Part shown: positions 1 through 8,482 of the stretch, in pieces
How the letters are laid out: each line of letters begins with the position of its first letter
Position numbering within the stretch: the first letter of the stretch is position 1
Assembly (NCBI GenBank): GCA_016721465.1
Contig: JADKIA010000030.1
Span: forward strand, 310,001 to 374,000
DNA: 64,000 bases
Origin: Ideonella sp.
GTDB taxonomy: Bacteria; Pseudomonadota; Gammaproteobacteria; Burkholderiales; Burkholderiaceae_C
Reading direction: 5' to 3'
Translations under genes and position numbers: made by a program
Notes under the pieces: model-generated
Seen by the model: the letters and a program-made list of their open reading frames with translations, nothing else
Database searches by the model: none
What the model was told of the DNA's origin: nothing

Positions 1-1307
1 ACGGGCTCACCGACTTGGCCAACCGGCACTGCTTCCAGGAGCGGCTGGCGGCTGCGGTAGAGCGCAGCCGGCTCGATGGCGATCAAAGGTTCGCGGTGCT
101 GTTCCTGGACCTGGACCGCTTCAAAGTGGTCAACGACAGCCTGGGTCACATCGCTGGCAACACGCTGCTGCGCGAGGTGGCGCAACGCCTGGTCGATTGC
201 GTGCGGCCTTGCGACCTGGTGGCGCGGCTGGGCGGTGACGAATTTGCCATCCTGCTGGATTCGCTGCACGAAGCCGACGAGGGCCGGCGCCTGGCACAGC
301 GCGTGCTCGAAACCCTGAGCCAGCCGCTGCTGGTCAACGGCACCGAGGTCGTGCCCGGCGCCAGCCTGGGCCTGACCTTCAGTGACCTGGGCTATCGCAC
401 GGTGGACGAGGTCTTGCGCGACGCCGATCTGGCCATGTACGAAGCCAAGGCCGGTGGCCGTGGCCGCGTGGCCCTGTTCGACAACTCCATGCACGAGCGC
501 GTGGCCGAGAAGTTGGCGCTGGAAGCCGACCTGCGCCGAGCCATCGGCGAGGGCCAGCTCAGCGTGCACTTCCAGCCGCTGTACGACTTGCAGCCCCACA
601 AGCTCAGCGGCTTCGAGGCCCTGGTGCGCTGGACCCACCCGCAGCGCGGGCCGGTGAGCCCTGCGGTGTTCGTGGCGCTGGCGGAAGAATCCGGGCACAT
701 CGAAGCGCTGACCGACTTTGTGCTCGACCATGCCATGGCCCAGCTGGCGCAGTGGCAGCGCAGCGCTGCCGGCACCGAGCACTTGGTGATGCATGTGAAC
801 ATCTCTGGACGCGACCTGGCCCGAGCCGATCTCGTCGATTCGGTGCACGCCGTCTTGCAGCGCCATGCCGTGGCGCCTGGCGCTTTGACGCTGGAGATCA
901 CCGAGACCACGTTGATGGGCCGGCTTGAGGTGGCCCTGCCGGCCATGCGGCGCCTGCGCGACAGCGGCGTGCGCTTCTCGATCGACGATTTCGGCACTGG
1001 CTACTCGTCGCTGTCCTACCTGAGCACGCTGCCAATCGACAGCCTGAAGATCGACCGCTCCTTCGTGATGGGCCTGCACGACCAGCCGCAGAACGTGGAG
1101 ATCGTGCGCGCCGTGCTCATGTTGGCCAAGTCGCTGGGCCGCAAGGTCGTGGCCGAAGGCATCGAGACGGCCGAGCAGCTGGCCACCCTGCGTCAGCTGG
1201 GCGTGCACGTCGGCCAGGGCTACCTGCTGTCGCGCCCGCTGTCCGCCGAGTGCGTGCGGAACCTGCTGGCCATCGGCAATGCGAGCACTGCATCCATTGC
1301 GGCGTGA
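1..1307 (+). CDS. GGDEF-EAL c-di-GMP turnover protein (5' truncated by the window edge)
   Basis: C-terminal part of a bifunctional cyclic-di-GMP protein. The reading frame is open to the left edge (GLTDLANR, the usual start of a GGDEF domain), so the start and any sensory domain lie outside. The GGDEF motif is intact at 231-245. An RxxD inhibitory site (RPCD, 204-215) sits exactly five residues before it, as in product-inhibited diguanylate cyclases. The EAL domain has EAL (615-623) inside FEALVRW, then EITET, DDFGTGYSSL, KIDRSF and VAEGIET, so the catalytic acidic and lysine residues of a phosphodiesterase are present. Both activities are possible; the net direction cannot be read from sequence. 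It ends 10 nt from the convergent neighbouring gene. Confidence 0.95.
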   Translation, partial: GLTDLANRHCFQERLAAAVERSRLDGDQRFAVLFLDLDRFKVVNDSLGHIAGNTLLREVAQRLVDCVRPCDLVARLGGDEFAILLDSLHEADEGRRLAQRVLETLSQPLLVNGTEVVPGASLGLTFSDLGYRTVDEVLRDADLAMYEAKAGGRGRVALFDNSMHERVAEKLALEADLRRAIGEGQLSVHFQPLYDLQPHKLSGFEALVRWTHPQRGPVSPAVFVALAEESGHIEALTDFVLDHAMAQLAQWQRSAAGTEHLVMHVNISGRDLARADLVDSVHAVLQRHAVAPGALTLEITETTLMGRLEVALPAMRRLRDSGVRFSIDDFGTGYSSLSYLSTLPIDSLKIDRSFVMGLHDQPQNVEIVRAVLMLAKSLGRKVVAEGIETAEQLATLRQLGVHVGQGYLLSRPLSAECVRNLLAIGNASTASIAA

Positions 1308-1317
1308 GGACGCAGGC

Positions 1318-2487
1318 TCAGGCCCCGAACGTGAATCGCGTCCCCGTCGACGAGCGGATGAACCGATCGGGCATGTCCTGCTGCACCATCGAGATGAAGG
1401 TCTCGCCCGAGCAGTGCATGGGGATCAGGAAATCGGGGTTGATGGCCTTCAGCTCCATCAGCGTCTGGCGCTGGTAGTCCGCCGGATGCGGCGCCAGGTG
1501 GAAGCCACCGAGGATGGCGTGCACCTTGTCGATGCCAGTGACCTTCATGGCCGTGCGCACCGAGTTGACGATGCCACGGTGGCCGCACGAGGTCATCACC
1601 ACCAAGCCTCTACCCTTCACGTGATAGACCGTGGCCTGCTCGTGCTCGAAGTCGTCGGGCACCACGGTGAGGCTGCGCTTGGCCTCGGGCAGACCTGCCG
1701 GTGCGCAGCCCACGCCGCTGGCCTGGCCCACGCTCATGCGCGTGGGCGACAACACGCGCTCGAAGGACGTGCGTGGGATCCAGCCGGTGGTGACGCCGTG
1801 GTCGGCCAGGATCGACGGCTTCTCGGCAAAGGTGACGGTCAGGCCCGCGTCCTGGATGGCCTGGCGGTCGAGCGCGCCAAAGCCGCCGGCGTCGCCGGGC
1901 ACGTTCAGCTCGCGCGAACAGAAGCACTCCTCGCCACCCAGGTAGAAGGGCAGGCCGTCCTTGAGCTTGCCCTTGTTCGCCTGCAGAAAGCCGACCATGC
2001 CGCCAAAGTGATCGAAGTGGCCATGGCTCAGGGCCATGGCGTCGAGCTTGGAGACATCGATGCCGGCCAGCAGCAGGTTGTTGAGCAGCGTCTCCGACGT
2101 GTAGGCGAAGTCCACCAGCACCTGGCGCGACTCGGTGCCGCGCGTTGATTCGAGGTGCAGGGCCAGGCCCCATTCGTTCTGCAGCGTGCGCTTGGGCGGC
2201 GTGCGCGGCGCCACCGCAAAGCCCAGGCGCTGCACCAGCACGGGCCCCTGGGTGCGCCCAGGCTCGAAGGCATGGTGGTAGGAATCGGTGACCACCCGCA
2301 CGGCCAGCCTGTCGACCACCGGCACGGCGGCTGGCGAGTCGAGGCTGCGCGCCTGCGCCACCCGACTGCCGAACAAGCCGCCGGCGGCGAGCACGGCGAT
2401 CGATCCGGCCCCGGCGCGGAACAGCGCACGCCGATTGGGTTGGCCGAGGTAGTCGGATTCGACCCGGCTTGCGTCGCTGACAGTCAT
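1318..2487 (-). CDS. Tat-exported MBL-fold metallo-hydrolase
   Basis: Predicted 389-residue metallo-beta-lactamase-fold hydrolase. The chosen ATG at 2487 has a GAAAGGGA ribosome binding site just upstream; an in-frame start 33 codons earlier lacks one. The N-terminus carries a twin-arginine type signal (RRALF at about residues 19-23, then a small-residue hydrophobic stretch), so export as a folded protein is likely. The metal motif is SHGHFDH (H155, H157, D159, H160), with later HLAPHP and MHCSGE segments giving further ligands. The overall arrangement resembles the COG1237 group (annotated as dihydropterin-related synthases), whose substrates are mostly unknown. It lies 160 nt downstream of the giant gene on the same strand and could be read through from that operon, but has its own RBS. 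Substrate unknown. Confidence 0.85.
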   Translation of the reverse strand: MTVSDASRVESDYLGQPNRRALFRAGAGSIAVLAAGGLFGSRVAQARSLDSPAAVPVVDRLAVRVVTDSYHHAFEPGRTQGPVLVQRLGFAVAPRTPPKRTLQNEWGLALHLESTRGTESRQVLVDFAYTSETLLNNLLLAGIDVSKLDAMALSHGHFDHFGGMVGFLQANKGKLKDGLPFYLGGEECFCSRELNVPGDAGGFGALDRQAIQDAGLTVTFAEKPSILADHGVTTGWIPRTSFERVLSPTRMSVGQASGVGCAPAGLPEAKRSLTVVPDDFEHEQATVYHVKGRGLVVMTSCGHRGIVNSVRTAMKVTGIDKVHAILGGFHLAPHPADYQRQTLMELKAINPDFLIPMHCSGETFISMVQQDMPDRFIRSSTGTRFTFGA

Positions 2488-2647
2488 CGAGGGGTCCCTT
2501 TCGATCGCGCTGAAGTGCGCGGGGTGCTGAAATCGCGGCGATACCGCCACGGGCATGCCGGACCATTCTGCAAGCCGACGCCGCACAGGTCAATGCAGGA
2601 AAGGCCGTGTGCCCTGGCGTGTCGCGGCGTTGCGCCCCCCTGTCGTG

Positions 2648-5600
2648 TCAGTGCCCCTCGACGCGGCTGATGCCCGCCCCGTGCGTGCCACCGTTGTGCG
2701 CCCAGCTGGCCGGATCGGAGTCGATCACCGTGTAGGTGCCCGCGGGCAGTTGCACCATCGGATGGGCGGTCCAGGTGGCATTGGGCACGCCGCCCTGGCC
2801 CGGGCCGCCGGCGGTGGGCCAAGGCCCGTGCACATGGCCCGAGGCGTCGCGCAAGGCGATCGAGCCGGGGCTGGCGGTGCCGCGCGCGTTGTTCCAGTGG
2901 TAGTTCTGGATCAGCGTGACGGTGGCTGGCCGTGCCAGCGTGAACACCGTGGCCGCCGTCGGCTGGTTGCTGACCCCGCCGGTGTTGATGTTGTCGAACA
3001 GCACCTGTCCCTTTGGCGCAGGGCTTGCTGCGGGGGCCACCGCCGGCGCCGCCGTCACCACGACATGGATCTCGCTGACGTAGCCGATGCCGCCATAGTC
3101 CAGTGCCGACAGCCGCAGCCGCACGGGCGTGTTTTTCGGCAGCAGCGCGGTGATGTCGATCGGTGGCTGGCTGACGCTGCTCGACCCGCGCTGCGGCACG
3201 GGCTGGCCATTGCGCGTGACCGGCTCGGACATGCCGGCCCAAAAGGCGGTGCTGCCGGCATTGGATTCGATCTCCACCAGCAGGAAATTGTCGATCTGCC
3301 AGTTGCCGCGCCCCTGTGCGTCGCCGGCGATCAGCACCGATTGGCCTGCTGCGATCTGCAGCGTGGTCTCGAAGGCAGGCGCCACCAGATAGGGCGTCGT
3401 ATCGAAGGTCTTGGTGTCGACGTGCAGCGTAGAGACGGTTCGCTGCTTGAGGCGCGCCGAGTCGGTCTGCGGCACGGTGGCGATGGCTTTGACACTGCCG
3501 CCCGCGCGCACGGTCGCCGTCGTCACCGTGGGCTGAGGTGCCGGCGTGGGCTGCGCCACGGGCGCCGGTGTCACCGGTGCCGGGGTCGGCTGGCGTTGTT
3601 GCGCCAGCGCGCGCTGCAGCCACTGCTGCGCCGTGGTGTCGGCGGGGTTGAGTGCCACCGCCTGTTGCAGCCGCTTGACGGCGGTGGCCGTGTCGCCGCG
3701 CTGCAGGGCATCGGAGCCGATCTTCACCAGGCCCTGCTGCGCCTGTTGCGCCACGGGCTTGGCCTGGGCTGGGTCGAGTGCGGTGGCGGCTTGCAGCAGG
3801 CCCAGTGCGTCGTCGATCTTGCCCTGGGACCAGGCCTGCCGGGCCTGGTCGAGCTTCTTCGCGGCCTCGTCCTTCTGCTTGGCCTTGCCCACGTCGGACA
3901 TCGAGATGGTCACGCTCAGCGAAGCGTTGCCCGAGCCCAGCTCGGCGCCCTCGGCATTGCGCACGCTGGCGGTCACGCTGTAACCGCCGGTGCGCGAACA
4001 GGTGACGCCGGTTTCCTTCGAGTACGGCGCCGACAACACGCAGCCTTCGGGCGCGATGGTCCACACGTAGCGCAGCTCCTGCGTGGTCGCCGGTGCGATG
4101 GCGACCGCGAATTCCACGCGCTGGCCTTCGGCGATCTGCTGTCCTGCGGGCACCAGGCCCACGCCTTCCTTCCAGACCATCGGCGCCGGGCCGGCGATCT
4201 TCGGGCCCGTGACCGTGACCATCGAACGCCTGGCCTGCACGCTCACGCGCTCCAGGCCGATCTCGTCGCCACCGTCGCGGGCCTTGGCGTGCACGGTCAC
4301 GGTGACCGGCTTGTCCGACTTGGGCCTGAACGAGTAAGCGCGGCCGTTGGGCACGTTGGACATCGGCCCGGCATTGCTGGCCTCGCCGGCGATTTCCCAC
4401 CAGAACGAGAGCAGGTCGTCGCTCATCGTCGGTTCTTCACGCACCTTGACCACCACCTCCTGGCCGACGCCCACTTCGCGCGGTTCGACCGACAGCGTCA
4501 GGCGCGGCTTGACCACCTCCATGGCGATCTGCGGCGACTCGCCCATGGTCATCTTGCGGCCGCCCACGTCCTTCAGCACCGCGACCCACACCGGCACGTT
4601 GCCGAGTCGGCCGAAGGTGGCGGTGTTGCGCGATTGCGAGCCGCCCTGCGTCTCGTAGGCGGGGTTCTTCGGGTCGCCGAACACCACGTCCGGGTTGCGC
4701 TCCCAGTGGAAGGTGAAGCTGCCCGCTGCAGGCTGGTTGCCCGAGAACACCTCGGCGAAGAAGGTGGCCTTGCCGCCCACCATCACGCGGTTGTCCTTCG
4801 GGCTTTCCTTGGTGAGCTTCACCCGCAATGCCGTGCACTGGATGGTCAGCGCATCGTTGGCCGAGTCACCGTCCGAATCGGTCACCGTCACCGCCGCCTG
4901 GCAGGGCTGGCAGCTGCGGCTGTTGAGCACGGTGGCGTGGTTGTCCTTGGGGTCCTGCGCGCAGCCGCCCCAGTTCCAGCGGTAGCCGCCACTGCCTTCG
5001 CTGGTGTCGGCCGTCAGCGCCACCACGTCGCCGAAATCGGCCGGGTTCTTCGAGGCCGTGATCTTCACCACCGGCGGCTTCTTGAATTTCTTGTTCTCGT
5101 CCTTGGCCATCTTGTCGGCCTTGACCGCGTCGTAGGTCCCCTTGCCATAGGCACCTTCCCAGCAGCCCTTGGCGCATTCGGTGGACGAGTTGAAGAAGTG
5201 CCGGCTCGAGCAGCCGAAGGCGCCGATGCCACCGATGCAGGGGCCCGAGCTCTTGCATTCGGGCACGGTCTTCTGCTCGGGGTCGTACCACACACCGATG
5301 TGGCCGGCCCAGCCGCTGGAGCAGCGGCACAGGCAGTTCAGGTAGGTGTTGCGCTTGTCTTCCTCGCTCGGTGGCGGCGTGCAGCCCTGCTGCAGCACCG
5401 GCTGCGTGCTGGCCACGCATCCGGCGGGCTTGGCGGCCACCACGCGGCGCGTCTGCTGCTTGGTCGAGCGCACGCATTCGCCCCAGGCCGAGTAGTCGTA
5501 AGCGCAGCTCGGCGGGCCGTTCGGCCCCGGTGGCTTGTTCGAAAGGGAGTTGGGTGGCACGACCGGCGGCGGCAATTCGTCCGGCTCGTCGACGATGACG

Positions 5601-7678
5601 AACGCGCAGCCGCGCCGCGTCATCTTGCCCTCCAGACCGTCCTCCAGCGACGCCGAGGGCAAGCCCGCCACGCGCCAATCGCTGCGCATGGTGACGCACA
5701 CCTCATGCTGGCCCGGCACGTTCAGGTCCAGGTCGAACGGGGTGGCCAGCGTGCTCTCGGCGACGCGGGTTCCGTTCACGGTCCACAGGTAGTTGCGGTT
5801 GAAGTGCGGCTTGGCATTCACGCCGCCCATGCAGGCCGCGCGATCGCTGATCTCTTTTTCGGCGGCCAGCAGGTTGAAGGTGTCCTGCAAGCTCAGGTGC
5901 ACACGCCCCTTGCCCTTCAGGCGCGCCGGGTTGGCCAGCACCTTCAGCGGCTGCCCCTCGATGAACTGGCGCTTCTGGTCGATCTCGTTGACCACCAGCT
6001 GGCGGCTCTCGAGCCAGGTGCGCAACACCTGCGGCGTGCACTTGGCCAGCAGCGCCTTCTCGGAACCGGTGTCGGTCTTGGATTCGATGTCCCAGCGTTT
6101 GGACGCTGCCTTGGCGTGGCAGGCCAGCAGCGACGACAGCATCGGCGGCACCAGCTCGGGCCGGAACTTGCGGCCGGCCGCCAGATCCTTGCGCAGCGAG
6201 TGCTGGTCGTAGATGCGGCAGGCGAGCTGCCGGTTGTCGGGGATCTGCGGGCAGGTGGTGTCCTCCTGCGTGCCGGCGCGCATGGTGTACATGCCGGCCA
6301 TCAGGTCGTTGCAGTCCTGCTGGCGCACCAATGCGCCGTAGCCGTAGGAGCCGACATAGTCCACCAGCAGCTCGCCCACCCACATGTAGGCGCGGGCGGC
6401 GATGTCGACGATGGCCACGTGCACGCTGGCCAGGCTGGCGATGGTCATGGCCATGCGCGCCGTGGCCTTGGCCGAACCTTCCTTCTCGATGGCTTCGGGC
6501 AGGCCCTTCAGCTCCCACAGCGCGAACAGGCCCATGACCCAGTTCTTCATGATCAGGCGGGCGGCGCTGCCCTCGGCGGCGATCACGCGCTCAGAGGCCA
6601 GCTCGAGATCCTGGCGCAGGTTGATCCACTTGCCATCGCCCTCGAGCAGGCCCTTGTAGAAGGCGCGCTGCTGGATCGCGGCCTTGCCGCTCAGGCCCTC
6701 GAGCGCAGCGAACTCGACATAGGCCTTCTTCATCATCTCGGCGGTGGGAATCTGCTTGGTGCTGGCCATCAGCACCTTGCTCTCCACGCTGCCGCTGAAG
6801 GCGTTGCGTACCAGCCCGTCGAGCTGGGCCCGCACGCTCTCGACCGCCTGCTCCAGACTGCCGCCAGAGCGAACGCCCGCCATGCGCTTGGCGCCCGCGT
6901 GGTACTTGCCCATGCGCTCGGCATTCTTGGCGGCGGCCTCGAGGTTGCCGGCCTTGATGGCCTTTTCCGCTTGCTCTGCGGTGTACTCGGTGGCCTGCAC
7001 ATAGCCTTCGTAGTTCTCGGAGGCGACGCCTTCGAGCATGTGCTCGAGGTTGGCGTTGTTGCGGTGCACCAGGCGGATCACGTCGCCGCCGTCTTCGATC
7101 ACCAGCGCGGACACGCTGGCGCGCCCATTCATCTCGTAGCGCTGGCGGATGAACTTGGTGGCCTTGGTGTACAGGCCTTCGGCGCCCGCCTCACCGGTCT
7201 GCCCCAGGTTCGGAAACCGCCCCTGCTCCCAGAACCACTTCAGCGCTTCCTCGTTGCTCGCAAAGCCCTTGAAGGCCTGCGTCGGGGGGTACAGGTTGAT
7301 CGAACTGAGCACCTTGGCCGTTTGCTCGGCGGTGTAGCCGGCCGAGCGGGTCATCGAGGTGATCTTGGCCACCAGGCGTTGCTGGTAGGTGGCCCAGGCC
7401 GCTTCGGCCTGCGCCTTGGTCACGTCCTCGATCGAGATGTACAGCCGGGCATCGAAGTCCGAGACGTCCTTGGCCATCGTCAGCGGGTTGCGGAAGTTCT
7501 CGCCGGTGATCCACGAGCCTTGCTTGATGACCCGCAGAAACGGGTTGTCCATCTCCACCAGCACCTGGTCCATCGCGCGATGCACCAGCTCGGTGGGCAC
7601 GGGCTGCGCGTGCAAGGCCGCCGCGCTCAGCAGCGCCAGGATCGCCAGAACGCAGGACTTGATCCACCGGGTTGTCAT
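2648..7678 (-). CDS. Giant secreted multidomain protein (TSP1-like, Ig/PKD-like, TPR, beta-rich C-terminus)
   Basis: A 1676-residue protein with a Sec signal peptide (hydrophobic core about residues 8-22, likely cleavage after ALHA). Residues 25-480 are mainly helical, with hydrophobic segments around 375-450. A thrombospondin type-1-like segment (YSAWGECV ... Cys) lies near 724-767, followed by a Cys-rich stretch to about 845. Several Ig/PKD-like beta domains follow at about 867-1270 (for example VTVTDSDGD). A TPR-like helical block with ALDPAQ/ALNPAD repeats spans about 1290-1400, then a Pro/Ala linker. The C-terminus (about 1440-1676) is beta-rich and begins with a domain rich in DTTPYLV-type strands. 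I recognise the domain classes but not a named family. It is the last gene of the envelope caspase operon, 92 nt after the TPR lipoprotein gene, with AGGTGGA before its ATG. Adhesin or substrate-binding scaffold roles are inference. Confidence 0.85.
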   Translation of the reverse strand: MTTRWIKSCVLAILALLSAAALHAQPVPTELVHRAMDQVLVEMDNPFLRVIKQGSWITGENFRNPLTMAKDVSDFDARLYISIEDVTKAQAEAAWATYQQRLVAKITSMTRSAGYTAEQTAKVLSSINLYPPTQAFKGFASNEEALKWFWEQGRFPNLGQTGEAGAEGLYTKATKFIRQRYEMNGRASVSALVIEDGGDVIRLVHRNNANLEHMLEGVASENYEGYVQATEYTAEQAEKAIKAGNLEAAAKNAERMGKYHAGAKRMAGVRSGGSLEQAVESVRAQLDGLVRNAFSGSVESKVLMASTKQIPTAEMMKKAYVEFAALEGLSGKAAIQQRAFYKGLLEGDGKWINLRQDLELASERVIAAEGSAARLIMKNWVMGLFALWELKGLPEAIEKEGSAKATARMAMTIASLASVHVAIVDIAARAYMWVGELLVDYVGSYGYGALVRQQDCNDLMAGMYTMRAGTQEDTTCPQIPDNRQLACRIYDQHSLRKDLAAGRKFRPELVPPMLSSLLACHAKAASKRWDIESKTDTGSEKALLAKCTPQVLRTWLESRQLVVNEIDQKRQFIEGQPLKVLANPARLKGKGRVHLSLQDTFNLLAAEKEISDRAACMGGVNAKPHFNRNYLWTVNGTRVAESTLATPFDLDLNVPGQHEVCVTMRSDWRVAGLPSASLEDGLEGKMTRRGCAFVIVDEPDELPPPVVPPNSLSNKPPGPNGPPSCAYDYSAWGECVRSTKQQTRRVVAAKPAGCVASTQPVLQQGCTPPPSEEDKRNTYLNCLCRCSSGWAGHIGVWYDPEQKTVPECKSSGPCIGGIGAFGCSSRHFFNSSTECAKGCWEGAYGKGTYDAVKADKMAKDENKKFKKPPVVKITASKNPADFGDVVALTADTSEGSGGYRWNWGGCAQDPKDNHATVLNSRSCQPCQAAVTVTDSDGDSANDALTIQCTALRVKLTKESPKDNRVMVGGKATFFAEVFSGNQPAAGSFTFHWERNPDVVFGDPKNPAYETQGGSQSRNTATFGRLGNVPVWVAVLKDVGGRKMTMGESPQIAMEVVKPRLTLSVEPREVGVGQEVVVKVREEPTMSDDLLSFWWEIAGEASNAGPMSNVPNGRAYSFRPKSDKPVTVTVHAKARDGGDEIGLERVSVQARRSMVTVTGPKIAGPAPMVWKEGVGLVPAGQQIAEGQRVEFAVAIAPATTQELRYVWTIAPEGCVLSAPYSKETGVTCSRTGGYSVTASVRNAEGAELGSGNASLSVTISMSDVGKAKQKDEAAKKLDQARQAWSQGKIDDALGLLQAATALDPAQAKPVAQQAQQGLVKIGSDALQRGDTATAVKRLQQAVALNPADTTAQQWLQRALAQQRQPTPAPVTPAPVAQPTPAPQPTVTTATVRAGGSVKAIATVPQTDSARLKQRTVSTLHVDTKTFDTTPYLVAPAFETTLQIAAGQSVLIAGDAQGRGNWQIDNFLLVEIESNAGSTAFWAGMSEPVTRNGQPVPQRGSSSVSQPPIDITALLPKNTPVRLRLSALDYGGIGYVSEIHVVVTAAPAVAPAASPAPKGQVLFDNINTGGVSNQPTAATVFTLARPATVTLIQNYHWNNARGTASPGSIALRDASGHVHGPWPTAGGPGQGGVPNATWTAHPMVQLPAGTYTVIDSDPASWAHNGGTHGAGISRVEGH

Positions 7679-7741
7679 GTTCCACCTGTGTCGTTGAATG
7701 CGGCGGCCACCGGGAGATTCAAGCCAGGCGAGCCATGGTCA

Positions 7742-7761
7742 GGCGGCCGATCGAGGCCGCC
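7742..7761 (-). other. Intra-operon hairpin
   Basis: Perfect 7-bp stem GGCGGCC/GGCCGCC with a 6-nt loop, located 10 nt beyond the stop codon of the TPR lipoprotein gene and before the giant gene. No U-tract follows on the minus strand, so it is a weak terminator at best. It could act as a partial attenuator or an mRNA-end stabiliser that lowers expression of the giant distal gene. This is inference from position only. Confidence 0.35.
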
Positions 7762-7770
7762 GGTACCCGT

Positions 7771-8469
7771 TCACTTGACGATGAAGACCTTGTGCTTTTC
7801 CAGGATCTTGCGGAACTCGGGGTGCTTGCGCAGGTTCTCCAGATCTGGATCGCGCCGCAGGGCGTCGTAGTCCGAGAAGCCCTTGGTGAGCGCGGCGTCG
7901 ATCTCGTCCAGCGCCAGGTCGACGTTGCCGTTGAGCGAATGCAGGCTGGCGTAGTTGTAGCGGATCGAGGCGCTGTCGGGGCTGAGTTCCTTGGCCTTGC
8001 GCAGGTCTTCTTCGGCCTTGTTGAACTTTCTCAGCTGCATGTAGGTGGCGGCGCGGTTCGAATAGGCCTCGGCGTAGTTCGGATCCTTCTGGATCGCCAG
8101 CGAGAACTCCTTCAGGGCGTTGTCGATGTTCTCGTCGCGGACGACCTGATCCCGCGCGTTCTTGGCCATGCTGATGTAGGTGAAGGCCTGCTTCACATGG
8201 CTGCGCACCTCCAGGCTGGGCTCGGCCTTGGCCAGCGTGGCCGGTGGTGCCGCTGCTGGCGGGGGCGCCGGTGCAGCGACCGCGGCGCTGGCAGCAGGCG
8301 GTGCGGCTGCGGGTGCGACGGCTGCGGGCGGCGGCGGCGCGGCCACCGGTGCGGTCGCCGGGGCTGGTTCGGCGGGTGCCAGGCCTTTGAGCTTGTCGCA
8401 GCCCGACAGGATCAGTGTCGAACCCAGCACGCCGACGAGCAAGGACAATGACTTTGCGTGGTATTTCAT
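7771..8469 (-). CDS. TPR-repeat lipoprotein
   Basis: 232-residue lipoprotein: type II signal peptide with lipobox LSGC (lipidated Cys24). A long low-complexity Ala/Pro linker follows (about 35-100), which would lift the C-terminal domain off the membrane. Residues about 110-200 form TPR helices (AIQKDPNYAEAYSNRAATYMQL and KAKELSPDSASIRYNYASLH type units), and the end (DPDLENLRKHPEFRKIL) is the common capping sequence of such proteins. TPRs usually scaffold protein-protein contacts, so this may tether other operon products. There is a 13-nt gap after the caspase gene and a GGAG RBS. Outer or inner leaflet cannot be decided firmly; the residue after Cys is Asp, which in enterics favours inner-membrane retention. 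Confidence 0.88.
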   Translation of the reverse strand: MKYHAKSLSLLVGVLGSTLILSGCDKLKGLAPAEPAPATAPVAAPPPPAAVAPAAAPPAASAAVAAPAPPPAAAPPATLAKAEPSLEVRSHVKQAFTYISMAKNARDQVVRDENIDNALKEFSLAIQKDPNYAEAYSNRAATYMQLRKFNKAEEDLRKAKELSPDSASIRYNYASLHSLNGNVDLALDEIDAALTKGFSDYDALRRDPDLENLRKHPEFRKILEKHKVFIVK

Positions 8470-8482
8470 GATCGCTCCGATC

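Noticed and set aside
1318..2487. Tat-exported MBL hydrolase as a sixth member of the caspase operon
   Set aside because: A 160-nt gap, its own RBS and a different export route (Tat) leave the link unproven, so I keep it separate.
2555..7870. A 1771-codon open frame on the plus strand across the giant gene
   Set aside because: It mirrors the giant gene's GC-rich codons, gives an Arg/His/Gly-rich sequence without domains, and the minus-strand protein has a signal peptide and recognisable domains. Antisense openness is expected at this GC content.
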